A stretch of DNA of 52,440 bases from Clostridia bacterium (GTDB lineage: Bacteria > Bacillota > Clostridia > Christensenellales > Borkfalkiaceae): assembly GCA_900767815.1 (NCBI GenBank), contig CAAGAM010000130.1, positions 1-52,440 on the forward strand, in the 5' to 3' direction. Positions 7,822 through 16,086 of this stretch are shown here, piece by piece (position 1 is the stretch's first letter; every line of letters begins with the position of its first letter). Position numbers and translations under genes: made by a program. Below the pieces are notes generated by a model. The model was given only the letters and a program-made list of their open reading frames with translations. It was not told where the DNA came from and ran no database searches.

Positions 7822-7850
7822 TTGACAAAGGACAAAATGCGTGTTATAAT
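7822..7850 (+). promoter_or_regulatory. Consensus sigma-A promoter
   Basis: TTGACA and TATAAT are perfect matches with a 17-bp spacer. Transcription would start near 7857 and run rightward into the LacI-type gene through a ~260-nt leader. The stretch 7691-8116 has no supported gene; besides this promoter it holds the palindrome GTACC-TG-GGTAC (7967-7978) and the dyad at 8045-8069. Confidence 0.65.
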
Positions 7851-8044
7851 GTAACCGACAAACGGGTAGATAGGATTTTTCAAATCGAAAAGTGTTGATT
7901 TTCGCCGGATTAGGAACAAAAAATTACAAGAAAGGTTCGATGAGCCTTTTTTAAAACAAAATTTTTGTACCTGGGTACACAAAATCAATGAAACGCGGTA
8001 CCATGTTGAAAAACAGTTGAATAAACAGCCGCGCGAACGGCGGG

Positions 8045-8069
8045 TGCGAATATTACGACGATATTCGCA
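8045..8069. promoter_or_regulatory. Candidate operator for the LacI-family regulator
   Basis: A perfect dyad, TGCGAATAT and ATATTCGCA, separated by 7 bp, overlaps a weak promoter (TTACGA at 8053-8058; TATTAT at 8076-8081, 17-bp spacing). Its position directly before the regulator gene suggests autoregulation. The arm spacing is wider than typical LacI-family half-sites, so another binding protein is possible. Confidence 0.4.
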
Positions 8070-8116
8070 ACATAGTATTATATATAAGTCCGATTAAGCT
8101 CGGGCGGGGAACGGAG

Positions 8117-9106
8117 ATGGAAAAAAACGTAAGCAGAAAATCGATAGCCGAAATGGCGGGCGTTTCGAAAACGACGGTGACGAGAGTTTTAAACGGTTCA
8201 ACCTCGGTTTCGGAAAAAACCCGTGAAAGAATTCTCTCGGTTATAAAGGAATGCGGATATACGCAAAATAAACTTGCGGTTAATATAAGCAGCAACAAAA
8301 ACTGTAATTTTATAGCGATGCTCGTTCCCGATATGTCGAATTATTATTATCTCGAAATGTTCAACCGAATGGTTACGGAACTCGAAGATTACGATTACAC
8401 TATATCAATATATCGCGTGAGCAGAAGCAATTTTTCAAGGGTTCTGGATAAGGTTATTCAGAACAGAGTTTCGGCGATCATAAACCTTGCGTTCGAGCCG
8501 ATGACCGAGGCGGATCTGAAAAAAATCAGATGCGCGAACATAAAAGTTATCCATCCGGGGCTTGGAGAAGACCCTGTGAAGGTAAAGATAAATTATCGTC
8601 CCGCAATGGAAAAAGCGTTTGCGGAGCTTAAAGAAAAACGTGCGGACGGGCTGTATTTCATATGCGGCGCGGGCAAAAGTTTTTCGGACGATAAACGTAT
8701 CGTAACTTATCTCGAGCTGATGAAAGAAAACAATATTTCAAACGCCGAAAATACGATAATATGGGGTGATTATCCCAAAATTTCCGCAATGGACGCGGGG
8801 TACGTCGCCGGGGCGGAACTCATCGAGAAAAAAGGTAAAATCGGCGGTTTGTTCTGCATGAACGACATGATGGCGCTTGGCGCGATAAAAGCTCTGAGAG
8901 ACCGCGGCGTGAAAGCGGGGAGAGACGTTAAAGTCGTCGGGTTCGATAATATTTTGTTAGGACAGTATTCCGTTCCCGCTCTTTCCACGGTCGATTCGCA
9001 TATAGATTTAGAGGCGAGACGTTACGTCGATTATATTTTAGGTAAAACGTCGGGCGAGGAATCCGAAATCGAGTCGGTTTACGTAAAGCGTACAAGCTCG
9101 CGCTGA
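8117..9106 (+). CDS. LacI-family transcriptional regulator
   Basis: 329 residues. The N-terminal LacI-type helix-turn-helix is clear (SRKSIAEMAGVSKTTVTRVLN, then VSEKTRERILSVIKECGYTQN including the hinge). A periplasmic-binding-like effector domain follows, with the usual ends (GGLFCMNDMMALGAIKALRDRG, then VVGFDN and PALSTVD). It should bind a sugar or sugar derivative and control the transport/hydrolase operon that begins 165 bp downstream. The hinge lacks the canonical 'NxxARxL' and reads NKLAVNISS. A GGAG precedes the ATG closely. The identity of the effector cannot be read; the GH99-like genes downstream suggest a mannan- or glycan-derived sugar. Confidence 0.9.
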   Translation: MEKNVSRKSIAEMAGVSKTTVTRVLNGSTSVSEKTRERILSVIKECGYTQNKLAVNISSNKNCNFIAMLVPDMSNYYYLEMFNRMVTELEDYDYTISIYRVSRSNFSRVLDKVIQNRVSAIINLAFEPMTEADLKKIRCANIKVIHPGLGEDPVKVKINYRPAMEKAFAELKEKRADGLYFICGAGKSFSDDKRIVTYLELMKENNISNAENTIIWGDYPKISAMDAGYVAGAELIEKKGKIGGLFCMNDMMALGAIKALRDRGVKAGRDVKVVGFDNILLGQYSVPALSTVDSHIDLEARRYVDYILGKTSGEESEIESVYVKRTSSR

Positions 9107-9215
9107 CAACCGTCATAAAACGTCGGCGGCGAATCGGTTTAAAAACGAGAAGCTCCTCGAAAAAAAAGAAAAATAAGCCATAAAACGGCGTGAAGCCGAA
9201 AAAATACAGAATTTT

Positions 9216-9254
9216 AAAGGACGCGTCCTTTCTGTTTGTTGTCACAAACAGAAA
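9216..9254. promoter_or_regulatory. Two adjoining perfect palindromes before the ABC operon
   Basis: AAAGGACG-CGTCCTTT (9216-9231) is a perfect 16-bp palindrome. It overlaps a second perfect structure, TTTCTGTTTGT (9229-9239) with ACAAACAGAAA (9244-9254) around a TGTC loop. The first is a plausible LacI-family operator; the second would form an RNA hairpin ending 17 nt before the ATG. No good -35/-10 pair was seen here, so the operon may be read through from the regulator gene. Confidence 0.45.
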
Positions 9255-9271
9255 TCCGCTTAAAAGAAAAA

Positions 9272-11308
9272 ATGGAAGGCAAAATCAAAACGAAAAAAAT
9301 TTATATTGCAGGAACGATAATCGTCGCGATTATAATGATAGCCGCGATAATTTTCGGAGTGTATTCGGGCGTTCAGGCGTCGAAAACGAGCGAACTCGGC
9401 ATCGACCCCAAAGAGAACGTCACGAAGATTTATTCCGCGGAAGACGACGTTAAAATCGCAGGTCTTCAGGACGGCGAAATTTACGCGTTTACGTCGGACG
9501 GAACCGTATTATGGAACGCGGGAAAGCCTTTCGAAACCCCGATTTACGACATAACCGAGAAAAACGGCGTGGTTTACGCGGTTTATCAGAACGGCAGAAT
9601 AGTAAGTTTCAACGTTTCCGATGCCGAAAACAGAACGGAAGGCGACGATTTTTCGGATAAATGTAAAATTTACGCCGCGGGCGACAATATCGACGGAAAC
9701 GTCAGCAATACGCAGTTAATCGTGTCCGAAAACGGCAAAACCATATATCTGAGAGCGGCTTTCCGTACAAGAAGAGCGAAAAACAGAATTTATGCTTTCG
9801 ACGCCGAAAGCGGAGACAAAAAGCTTGTCGCACAGTCGGCGAGAAAGGTTTCGGGCGCGGCTCTTGGCGGCGGCGAGCTGTTTTATTCGGACGGAAGCAA
9901 AATAATGAAATATAACGGAACGGAATCCGTCGAAATCGCCGACACGCAGGAGCAGATTTCTTCCGTCTCGGCAGGCGAAAATTTTGTTTCCGTAATAACG
10001 GACGTCAACAATATAATAAAATTCGACAAGCAGGGCGGCAACAAGACGAGCATAAAGCTCGGCGAAACGCTCAATCCCGGCTACGTTTTCTCGACGGGCG
10101 AAAATTTCGTTGCGAAAATAAACAACGGCGGCGTTGCGATTATCGATTCCGAGGCTATGAAAGTAACCCTTTCGATGAATGCCAAAGACAGCGCAAACCT
10201 CATTCTCTGGTCTGAAGACGGATTTGCTCTTAGAGATTTTTCCGACGTAAACAATACGTATATAGTAAATTACAGCGTTGCGCAGGTGAAAGCGAAAAAT
10301 ACGTTTTCCGCGCTTAAAACGGCGGCAATAATTATTGCTGTCGTCGCGGCGCTTGCAACGGCGTATTTCGGCTTCGGAATATCCGCGTCGGGCAGAGCGA
10401 AAATAAACGGTTCGCTCGTTGCGTTTTTTGCCGCTCTAAACAAGCATAAGCTCGTCTATATATCGATGATCATACCTTTTGTGTTGCTCATCGTGTTCTA
10501 CTATATCCCCATAGTTTTCGGCTTCAGATTATCGTTTTACGATTATATTCCGCGCGTTCGCGACGTTTTTGTCGGGTTTAAATATTTCAAAGAAGTTTAC
10601 GCTTCTTCCGAGTTCTGGCGTTCGTCGCTCGTCATGTTCGTGTTCCTTATCGCCGACCTTTTAAAGGCGATAATTCCGCCGATTATTTTTGCGGAAGCGA
10701 TATGCGCGGTGAAACAAGAGAAATTCTCGCTCGCGGTGAGAATATTGTTGTTCCTCCCCGGTGTCTTGCCGGGCGTTGCGACCACTCTCGTATGGAGCCA
10801 GGGCGTTTTCGGGGCGACGAACAACGGGCTTATAAACTCGATCGCGGGGATATTCGTTCCGGGTTTTGCGAAAAACTGGATAAACAGCGCGTCCACGGCG
10901 ACGTCTATAGGCGCGCTCATCGCGTTCGGTTTCCCGTGGATAGGTTCTTATCTTATCTTCTACGGCGCGATTTCGGGCATCAACACTTCTTATTTCGAAG
11001 CGGCGAAGCTCGACGGGTGCAGCTGGATAAAACGTATAGTTAAAATCGATTTGCCGCTCATCATGCCGCAAATCAAATATATTTTCGTAACGTCCTTTAT
11101 AGCTTCGGTACAAAATTACACAAGCATATTCGTCATTTACGGAACGACGGGCGGCAACAAAGGCGAGATAAAAACTCCTGCGCTTTTAATGTACCGCGAA
11201 ATCATAAACGCAAATTACGGCGTGGCGAGCGTAATGGGCGTAACGGTGTTCCTGTTCCTGAGCGTTGCAACGTTTATAAACTTCAGAATGCAATCGGATA
11301 ATTCGTAA
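9272..11308 (+). CDS. ABC sugar permease (MalF-type) with extracytoplasmic PQQ-like domain
   Basis: 678 residues from the ATG after a weak AAAAGA site; a longer frame from TTG would begin inside a hairpin. Order: N-terminal membrane helix (IYIAGTIIVAIIMIAAIIFGVYSGV), a ~320-residue extracytoplasmic domain with propeller-type repeats (DGEIYAFTSDGTVLWNAGKP; NGVVYAVYQNGRIVSFN), a second helix (ALKTAAIIIAVVAALATAYFGFG), then a standard MalF-like permease with the EAA loop YFEAAKLDGCSWIKRIVKIDLP. Typical MalF-type permeases of Gram-positives are ~300 residues, so the first half is an added sensor or docking domain. Forms a heterodimer with the MalG-type permease downstream to import an oligosaccharide. 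Confidence 0.88.
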   Translation: MEGKIKTKKIYIAGTIIVAIIMIAAIIFGVYSGVQASKTSELGIDPKENVTKIYSAEDDVKIAGLQDGEIYAFTSDGTVLWNAGKPFETPIYDITEKNGVVYAVYQNGRIVSFNVSDAENRTEGDDFSDKCKIYAAGDNIDGNVSNTQLIVSENGKTIYLRAAFRTRRAKNRIYAFDAESGDKKLVAQSARKVSGAALGGGELFYSDGSKIMKYNGTESVEIADTQEQISSVSAGENFVSVITDVNNIIKFDKQGGNKTSIKLGETLNPGYVFSTGENFVAKINNGGVAIIDSEAMKVTLSMNAKDSANLILWSEDGFALRDFSDVNNTYIVNYSVAQVKAKNTFSALKTAAIIIAVVAALATAYFGFGISASGRAKINGSLVAFFAALNKHKLVYISMIIPFVLLIVFYYIPIVFGFRLSFYDYIPRVRDVFVGFKYFKEVYASSEFWRSSLVMFVFLIADLLKAIIPPIIFAEAICAVKQEKFSLAVRILLFLPGVLPGVATTLVWSQGVFGATNNGLINSIAGIFVPGFAKNWINSASTATSIGALIAFGFPWIGSYLIFYGAISGINTSYFEAAKLDGCSWIKRIVKIDLPLIMPQIKYIFVTSFIASVQNYTSIFVIYGTTGGNKGEIKTPALLMYREIINANYGVASVMGVTVFLFLSVATFINFRMQSDNS

Positions 11309-11322
11309 AGGAGGGTGAAAAA

Positions 11323-12198
11323 ATGGATACAACTGCTAAAATCGGAGCAAAAATAAAAGTAAGAAAAACAGGTATAGACGGAGCGGTTGCGCAGACGATT
11401 CTCATTATTTTTCTCGTCGTAACGCTCGTGCTCTCTCTTATGCCGATATTCATCACCATGATAATGTCGGTTAAATCCCCGCAGGATATTCAGGCATATT
11501 CCATATGGACGTTTCCAAAATCGGGGTGGTATTTCAGCAACTATAAAAGCGCGTTCTCCGTTCTTTCGGCTCCGCTTTTAAACACCGTAATCATCGACCT
11601 TATCTCAACCGTAGCGGTTTTGTTTTTAAGCTGTTACATCGCGTTTTTGTTTGAAAGAAAGAGTTTCGGCGGCAAAAAGGTTTTGTTTTATCTTTTCATC
11701 GCGCCGATGCTCGTTCCGGGCGTGGTTCTCCTTTCGCCGACGTACATCGTCGTTGCGAACTGGCTCAACCTCAACGAAAACTGGCTCGGGCTTATCATTC
11801 CGTACATCGCGGGCAACCAGATAGCTTCCGTCTTTCTTATGAGAACGTTCATGGGGCAGCAGCCGCAATCTCTTTACGAGGCGGCGCAGCTCGACGGGGC
11901 GAATACTTTCGATTCGTTCGTGTATATCTGTCTTCCGCTTACCTTCCCGATAATGATGATACAGGGAATCGCGATTTTCGCCGCTATGTATAACGACTAT
12001 ATGTGGCCCAACCTCCTGTTCATCAACGACCTTAAAAAGGGCGTGCTTATGCCGTATCTCCGTTCGGTTGTCGATAACTCGACGCAGGGCGTTCAGTATG
12101 CGATGTATCTCGTCGCGGGCATACCGCTTATAATCTCCACGGCAATAAGCGTCAAATTCTTCATCGGCGGCGACTTTGCAAGCGGTATGAAGCTTTAA
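11323..12198 (+). CDS. ABC sugar permease (MalG-type)
   Basis: 291 residues, six predicted membrane helices, with the EAA loop LYEAAQLDGANTFDSFVYICLP that contacts the ATPase, and a family-typical C-terminus ending FASGMKL. It starts 14 bp after the MalF-type gene with GGAGGG as ribosome-binding site and is its partner. No ABC ATPase gene lies in the operon, as is common for Firmicute sugar transporters served by a shared MsmK-type ATPase. Confidence 0.92.
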   Translation: MDTTAKIGAKIKVRKTGIDGAVAQTILIIFLVVTLVLSLMPIFITMIMSVKSPQDIQAYSIWTFPKSGWYFSNYKSAFSVLSAPLLNTVIIDLISTVAVLFLSCYIAFLFERKSFGGKKVLFYLFIAPMLVPGVVLLSPTYIVVANWLNLNENWLGLIIPYIAGNQIASVFLMRTFMGQQPQSLYEAAQLDGANTFDSFVYICLPLTFPIMMIQGIAIFAAMYNDYMWPNLLFINDLKKGVLMPYLRSVVDNSTQGVQYAMYLVAGIPLIISTAISVKFFIGGDFASGMKL

Positions 12199-12225
12199 TC
12201 GTGAAGCTTTAATCGTGAAGCTTTA
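12188..12225 (+). repeat. 14-bp tandem repeat at the permease stop codon
   Basis: TGAAGCTTTAATCG occurs twice in full and a third time in part, starting inside the last codons of the permease gene. It looks like a local slippage duplication. The 12199-12329 spacer also has an imperfect CCGACTT/AAGTCGG hairpin near 12260-12292, ahead of the solute-binding protein gene. Confidence 0.7.
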
Positions 12226-12329
12226 AAAACGACATTTTAAATATACAAACAGGCAAAATCCGACTTTTTCTCATCTTCGGAAGAAGTCGGGAGATAAATA
12301 AAAATCATTTCTTCAAAGGAGGAAAAAAA

Positions 12330-14159
12330 ATGAAGAAAATCTCTAAGACGTTTCTTGCGATTATTCTCAGCTTCGTCATGCTTTTCGGCGTTATCGCCTG
12401 CGGCCCGACGAATAACGGCGGCAGTACGGGCGACAATTCCGAAAAACCCGCTCCTTCCGAAAGCTCGAGTACAACCCCCGGCGGAAGCGAAAGCACTACC
12501 CCCGGCGGCGGCGACGACGGCCCCGTAACGATTACGGTTTACACCGCTGTTAATATCATCGAGCAGAAATCGCTCGAATCGGTTGCAAACGCATATATGG
12601 ATTTGAAGGATGCGGAAGGTAAAAGCGTCACCGTTGTCATCAACAACAAAACCGACCCCGAAGCATACATGCTGTCGGTAAGAAACATGGCGGGCGGAAA
12701 CGTTACAAACCCGACCATCGTTCAGACCTCCATTATTCCCGAATATTACGGCACTAACAAAATCGTAGACCTCACTCCTTACATGGAAGAGGCAAACCCC
12801 TACATTCCGGGCAATACGGCATGGAAAGACGCGCTCGAAGCCGACGCTTACAGAACGAAGGTTTCCGGATCGAGCGAAACTATCCCCGGCGTAAGCTATT
12901 CGTCCAACTATCTCACCGTTTTCTATAACAAAAAAGCCGTTCTCGACGTTTTGGGTCAGAGCGAAGTCGTAGGAGCGGACGGAACGATCGACAACTCCAA
13001 AATTACCTGGAGCTGGCTCATTGATTCGTTGCAGAAGGCTAAGGCGTCGGGCAAGAACTTCAAAAATCCTCTCGGACTTTCCAGAAGCGAGCAGTCCTGC
13101 GGGGAGGGTTCGTTCAACATGCTTTCCCACCTCATCAACATGTATCTCGATCAGTATTTCCGCGATTTCATCGAAAAAGTACATTCGACTTCCGATGATT
13201 ACAGCTTCATCTCGATAGACGAAGACTGGACTTACGATCCCGCGGATCAGAGCATCGACTCGGTTGATAAATATTCTTTCAACCTCAACAAAGTAGTCGA
13301 TTATTACTTCAATCAGACCGGTTACAATCCGACTTCCGAGCGTTATAAGGAAGTCATGCAGAACCTTTACGACCTTGTAAGCTATTCCGATCCCACGGCG
13401 GCATATCTCGATACGTTCCATCGTTTCAACGAAACGACTCTTAACTACGAGAAAAACGCCCATTACGCCGATCTTAAGCTTTTCTACGTCGAAGCGTTGG
13501 ACTACGTAAGAACTTACAGAGACGCATTCAAAACCGAAGTTCAGGACAAACCCACTCAGTATCCCGACGCGGCTACCATTTCGAGCCAGCTCGGTTGGTT
13601 CCTGATGCCCGCTATGGAATCGAAGCTTTCGGACGTTGCGAACAACGTAAGATCCTTCGGCGGTCCTCAGGAAAACATGGGTGTTCTTAACACCGGTAAC
13701 ACCAAGACCAACGAATACGCCATAGACTTCCTTAAATATCTCCTTTCCCCCGCAGGTCAGCAGGGTATATATGCGAATTACAGAAAGAGTAACGACGCGC
13801 CCATCGCTTTGGTTCAGCTCGTTAAAGGCGTGGAAATTCCCAAGGAAATCGATTACACCTACGTTAAGGCTTCGGGCGACTGCTCAACCTCTCCTTACCT
13901 TATTTTCGGTAAATGCTCGGGTATGACGGACGCAACCGTAGCGGATTCCAGCGAATACGTTTACAACAAAGTGGCAAGCGTTCTTTCAAACTATTTCCGT
14001 TCTGCGGAAAGAACCTGGAACGGCACGCAGCTTTTCGAAACGATTAAATCGGGTTTTGCAAGCTATGCGTCCAAAAACGGATTCATCTATAACGATCCCG
14101 CTCAGGTTTCCCAAAAGACCAACGGTCTTAAAAACTCTCCGTATAACACGGCGGCTTAA
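12330..14159 (+). CDS. Extracellular solute-binding lipoprotein of the ABC importer
   Basis: 609 residues. Signal peptide with lipobox VIAC (Cys24 lipidated), a flexible Gly/Ser/Pro/Thr linker (~25-60), then a type-1 solute-binding fold (TVYTAVNIIEQKSLESVANAYMDLK...; later GQQGIYANYRKSNDAP). It is larger than the usual 400-450 residues, suggesting a large glycan ligand. AAAGGAGG precedes the ATG. It delivers ligand to the two permeases just upstream. The separation by 131 bp with hairpins fits the usual higher expression of binding proteins over permeases. Confidence 0.9.
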   Translation: MKKISKTFLAIILSFVMLFGVIACGPTNNGGSTGDNSEKPAPSESSSTTPGGSESTTPGGGDDGPVTITVYTAVNIIEQKSLESVANAYMDLKDAEGKSVTVVINNKTDPEAYMLSVRNMAGGNVTNPTIVQTSIIPEYYGTNKIVDLTPYMEEANPYIPGNTAWKDALEADAYRTKVSGSSETIPGVSYSSNYLTVFYNKKAVLDVLGQSEVVGADGTIDNSKITWSWLIDSLQKAKASGKNFKNPLGLSRSEQSCGEGSFNMLSHLINMYLDQYFRDFIEKVHSTSDDYSFISIDEDWTYDPADQSIDSVDKYSFNLNKVVDYYFNQTGYNPTSERYKEVMQNLYDLVSYSDPTAAYLDTFHRFNETTLNYEKNAHYADLKLFYVEALDYVRTYRDAFKTEVQDKPTQYPDAATISSQLGWFLMPAMESKLSDVANNVRSFGGPQENMGVLNTGNTKTNEYAIDFLKYLLSPAGQQGIYANYRKSNDAPIALVQLVKGVEIPKEIDYTYVKASGDCSTSPYLIFGKCSGMTDATVADSSEYVYNKVASVLSNYFRSAERTWNGTQLFETIKSGFASYASKNGFIYNDPAQVSQKTNGLKNSPYNTAA

Positions 14160-14177
14160 CGTCAAGGAGTGAGCGAA

Positions 14178-16073
14178 ATGAAAAAAAGAATTCCCGCTCT
14201 CGCGCTCGGGCTTAGCATTGCTCTCGCGGCTTCGGCATGCGGAACTACGTCCGGCGGAGACAGCGGAAATAAAGACAGCGGCAAAGAAAACCTTAAGATA
14301 ACGGGAACGTACGAAGCTTCCGACGATCTTAAAAACGGCTTTTTAAGAACTGCGGGAGAGGACGATTTCGACCGTTCGTTCGAGCAGGTAAGCGATTATA
14401 ACGACAACGTCGTCGGCGTTTTCTACTTCCTCTGGGCAAGCCAGGCGGGAGCTACGGCAAACATCGATTCTTACGAGAAAAACGGCGAAGTCGAAAAGAC
14501 GTTGACGGGCGAAGAAGTTAAATACGGACCGAACTTTACGTTCTGGGGCGAGCCGATGTACGGCTACTATCAGATCGAAGACGAATGGGTCGTCCGTAAA
14601 CACGTCGAACTTTTCATCAACGCCGGTCTCGATTTCATCTGCTTCGACACGACGAACAACGATTATTACGCCCCCGCGGCAACGACTGTTTTAAACGTGC
14701 TTTTGGAATATCAGAAACTCGGTTATAAAGTCCCCAAGGCGATGTTTATGACCAATTCCGATTCCACGGGCATGACCGAATCTATTTACCGCGCGTTTTA
14801 TGCCCGCAAGAGATACGACCCGATCTGGTTCACCGGCAACGGCGACAAACCGTGGATAATCGCTTCTTACGGCGGCAACGACGAGGATATTTTAAACAGA
14901 TTCTATTTCAAAGCCGCTCAGTGGCCTAACCGCACTTACAATTCCGATCGCTTCCCGTGGATTTCATGGAATTACCCGCAGGAAACGTTTAAGGATACAG
15001 CCAACAATTACACTATAATGAGCGTTTCGGCGTCTCAGCATACGGGTATCGGCAACGGTAGCACCAACTTCTCCCTTTCGGGGCTTTTCGCTCCTCATCA
15101 TTACAATTCCCTTTCGGACGCGTTGAAGAGCAAAGTTTCGAAAGAGCAGGCGTTGAAATATTATAACGCCAATCGCGGAAGAGGCTGGTCGAACAAAACG
15201 AAAACCAACACTTACGAAAACGCCGTTAAAAACACCAACTTCGAAGAGCAGTGGGAAACCGTCTGGAAAAACAAGGACGTAAACCTTGTATTTATCACGG
15301 GTTGGAACGAATGGATGGCGCAAAAGCAGAGCAAAGACCCTGTTTTAGGCAGTTCTTACGGTTATTTCGTCGATACTTTCGATATGGAATTTTCGAGAGA
15401 TATCGAAATGATGAACGGCGGCTACCTCGATAACTGTTTCATTCAGATGGTCAACAACGTAAGGAAGTTCAAAGGTTCGGGGCATACCGACAGAGTTTAC
15501 GAAAGTTACGTCGATAAAGACATGCTCAGCCTTGAAAACTGGAAAGGCATAACTTCTTATGCAGACCTTACGGGCGACACCAAGCCCCGCGACCATCAGG
15601 GCGCAGGCTCGACTTATTACAAAAACGACACGGGCAGAAACGACATTAAAGAAGTCAGAATCGCCGCGGATAGCGACAACGTATGGTTTATGATCGCAAC
15701 AAGCGGCAACGTTACCGAAAAGGCGGCGGCGGACACGAGATGGATGAATCTCTGGATAGGCGTCGAGGGAGCGGAAGGCGGCTGGAACAATCTTCAGTAC
15801 GTCATAAATCGTTCGCTTGACGGCACGAAATCGAGCGTCGACAAAATTTCGGATAATTCTTTCGTTAAATCGGGCGAGGCGGAAACCTACGTTTCGGGTA
15901 ACGTAATGATCGTTAAAGTTGCAAAATCAACGCTCGGCATAACCGAAAGCACTTTCGGGCTTCAGGTTAAAGTTACCGATAATCTTCAGAAGGATTTCGA
16001 CGTGACCGACCTTTATACAAACGGCGATTGCGCGCCCTTAGGACGAATCAATTACAGTTGGTACGTCAAATAA
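14178..16073 (+). CDS. GH99-like lipoprotein with C-terminal CBM9-like domain (first copy)
   Basis: 631 residues from the ATG at 14178 (AAGGAG 8 nt upstream; a GTG three codons earlier lies within that site). Lipobox ASAC gives Cys21. The barrel-type domain has family features of GH99/WbsX-like enzymes: WGEPMYGYYQIEDEWVVRKH, NAGLDFICFDTTN, and FITGWNEWMAQK (WNEW about residues 374-377). After about residue 440 comes a CBM9/DOMON-like domain (ARNDI-type: DTGRNDIKEVRIAADSDNVWFMI). GH99 acts on alpha-mannosides; the actual substrate here, and whether it cleaves or transfers, is unknown. It lies 18 bp after the binding-protein gene. Confidence 0.8.
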   Translation: MKKRIPALALGLSIALAASACGTTSGGDSGNKDSGKENLKITGTYEASDDLKNGFLRTAGEDDFDRSFEQVSDYNDNVVGVFYFLWASQAGATANIDSYEKNGEVEKTLTGEEVKYGPNFTFWGEPMYGYYQIEDEWVVRKHVELFINAGLDFICFDTTNNDYYAPAATTVLNVLLEYQKLGYKVPKAMFMTNSDSTGMTESIYRAFYARKRYDPIWFTGNGDKPWIIASYGGNDEDILNRFYFKAAQWPNRTYNSDRFPWISWNYPQETFKDTANNYTIMSVSASQHTGIGNGSTNFSLSGLFAPHHYNSLSDALKSKVSKEQALKYYNANRGRGWSNKTKTNTYENAVKNTNFEEQWETVWKNKDVNLVFITGWNEWMAQKQSKDPVLGSSYGYFVDTFDMEFSRDIEMMNGGYLDNCFIQMVNNVRKFKGSGHTDRVYESYVDKDMLSLENWKGITSYADLTGDTKPRDHQGAGSTYYKNDTGRNDIKEVRIAADSDNVWFMIATSGNVTEKAAADTRWMNLWIGVEGAEGGWNNLQYVINRSLDGTKSSVDKISDNSFVKSGEAETYVSGNVMIVKVAKSTLGITESTFGLQVKVTDNLQKDFDVTDLYTNGDCAPLGRINYSWYVK

Positions 16074-16086
16074 ATCGGGAGAAAAT

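Noticed and set aside
7691..8116. Attachment or dif-like site marking the end of the element
   Set aside because: Sequences around 8066-8090 vaguely resemble XerCD halves, but no matching direct repeat was found at another place in the window.
12237..13463. Leftward 408-codon frame opposite the solute-binding protein gene
   Set aside because: It is the antisense of a well-supported lipoprotein gene and has no recognisable motif.
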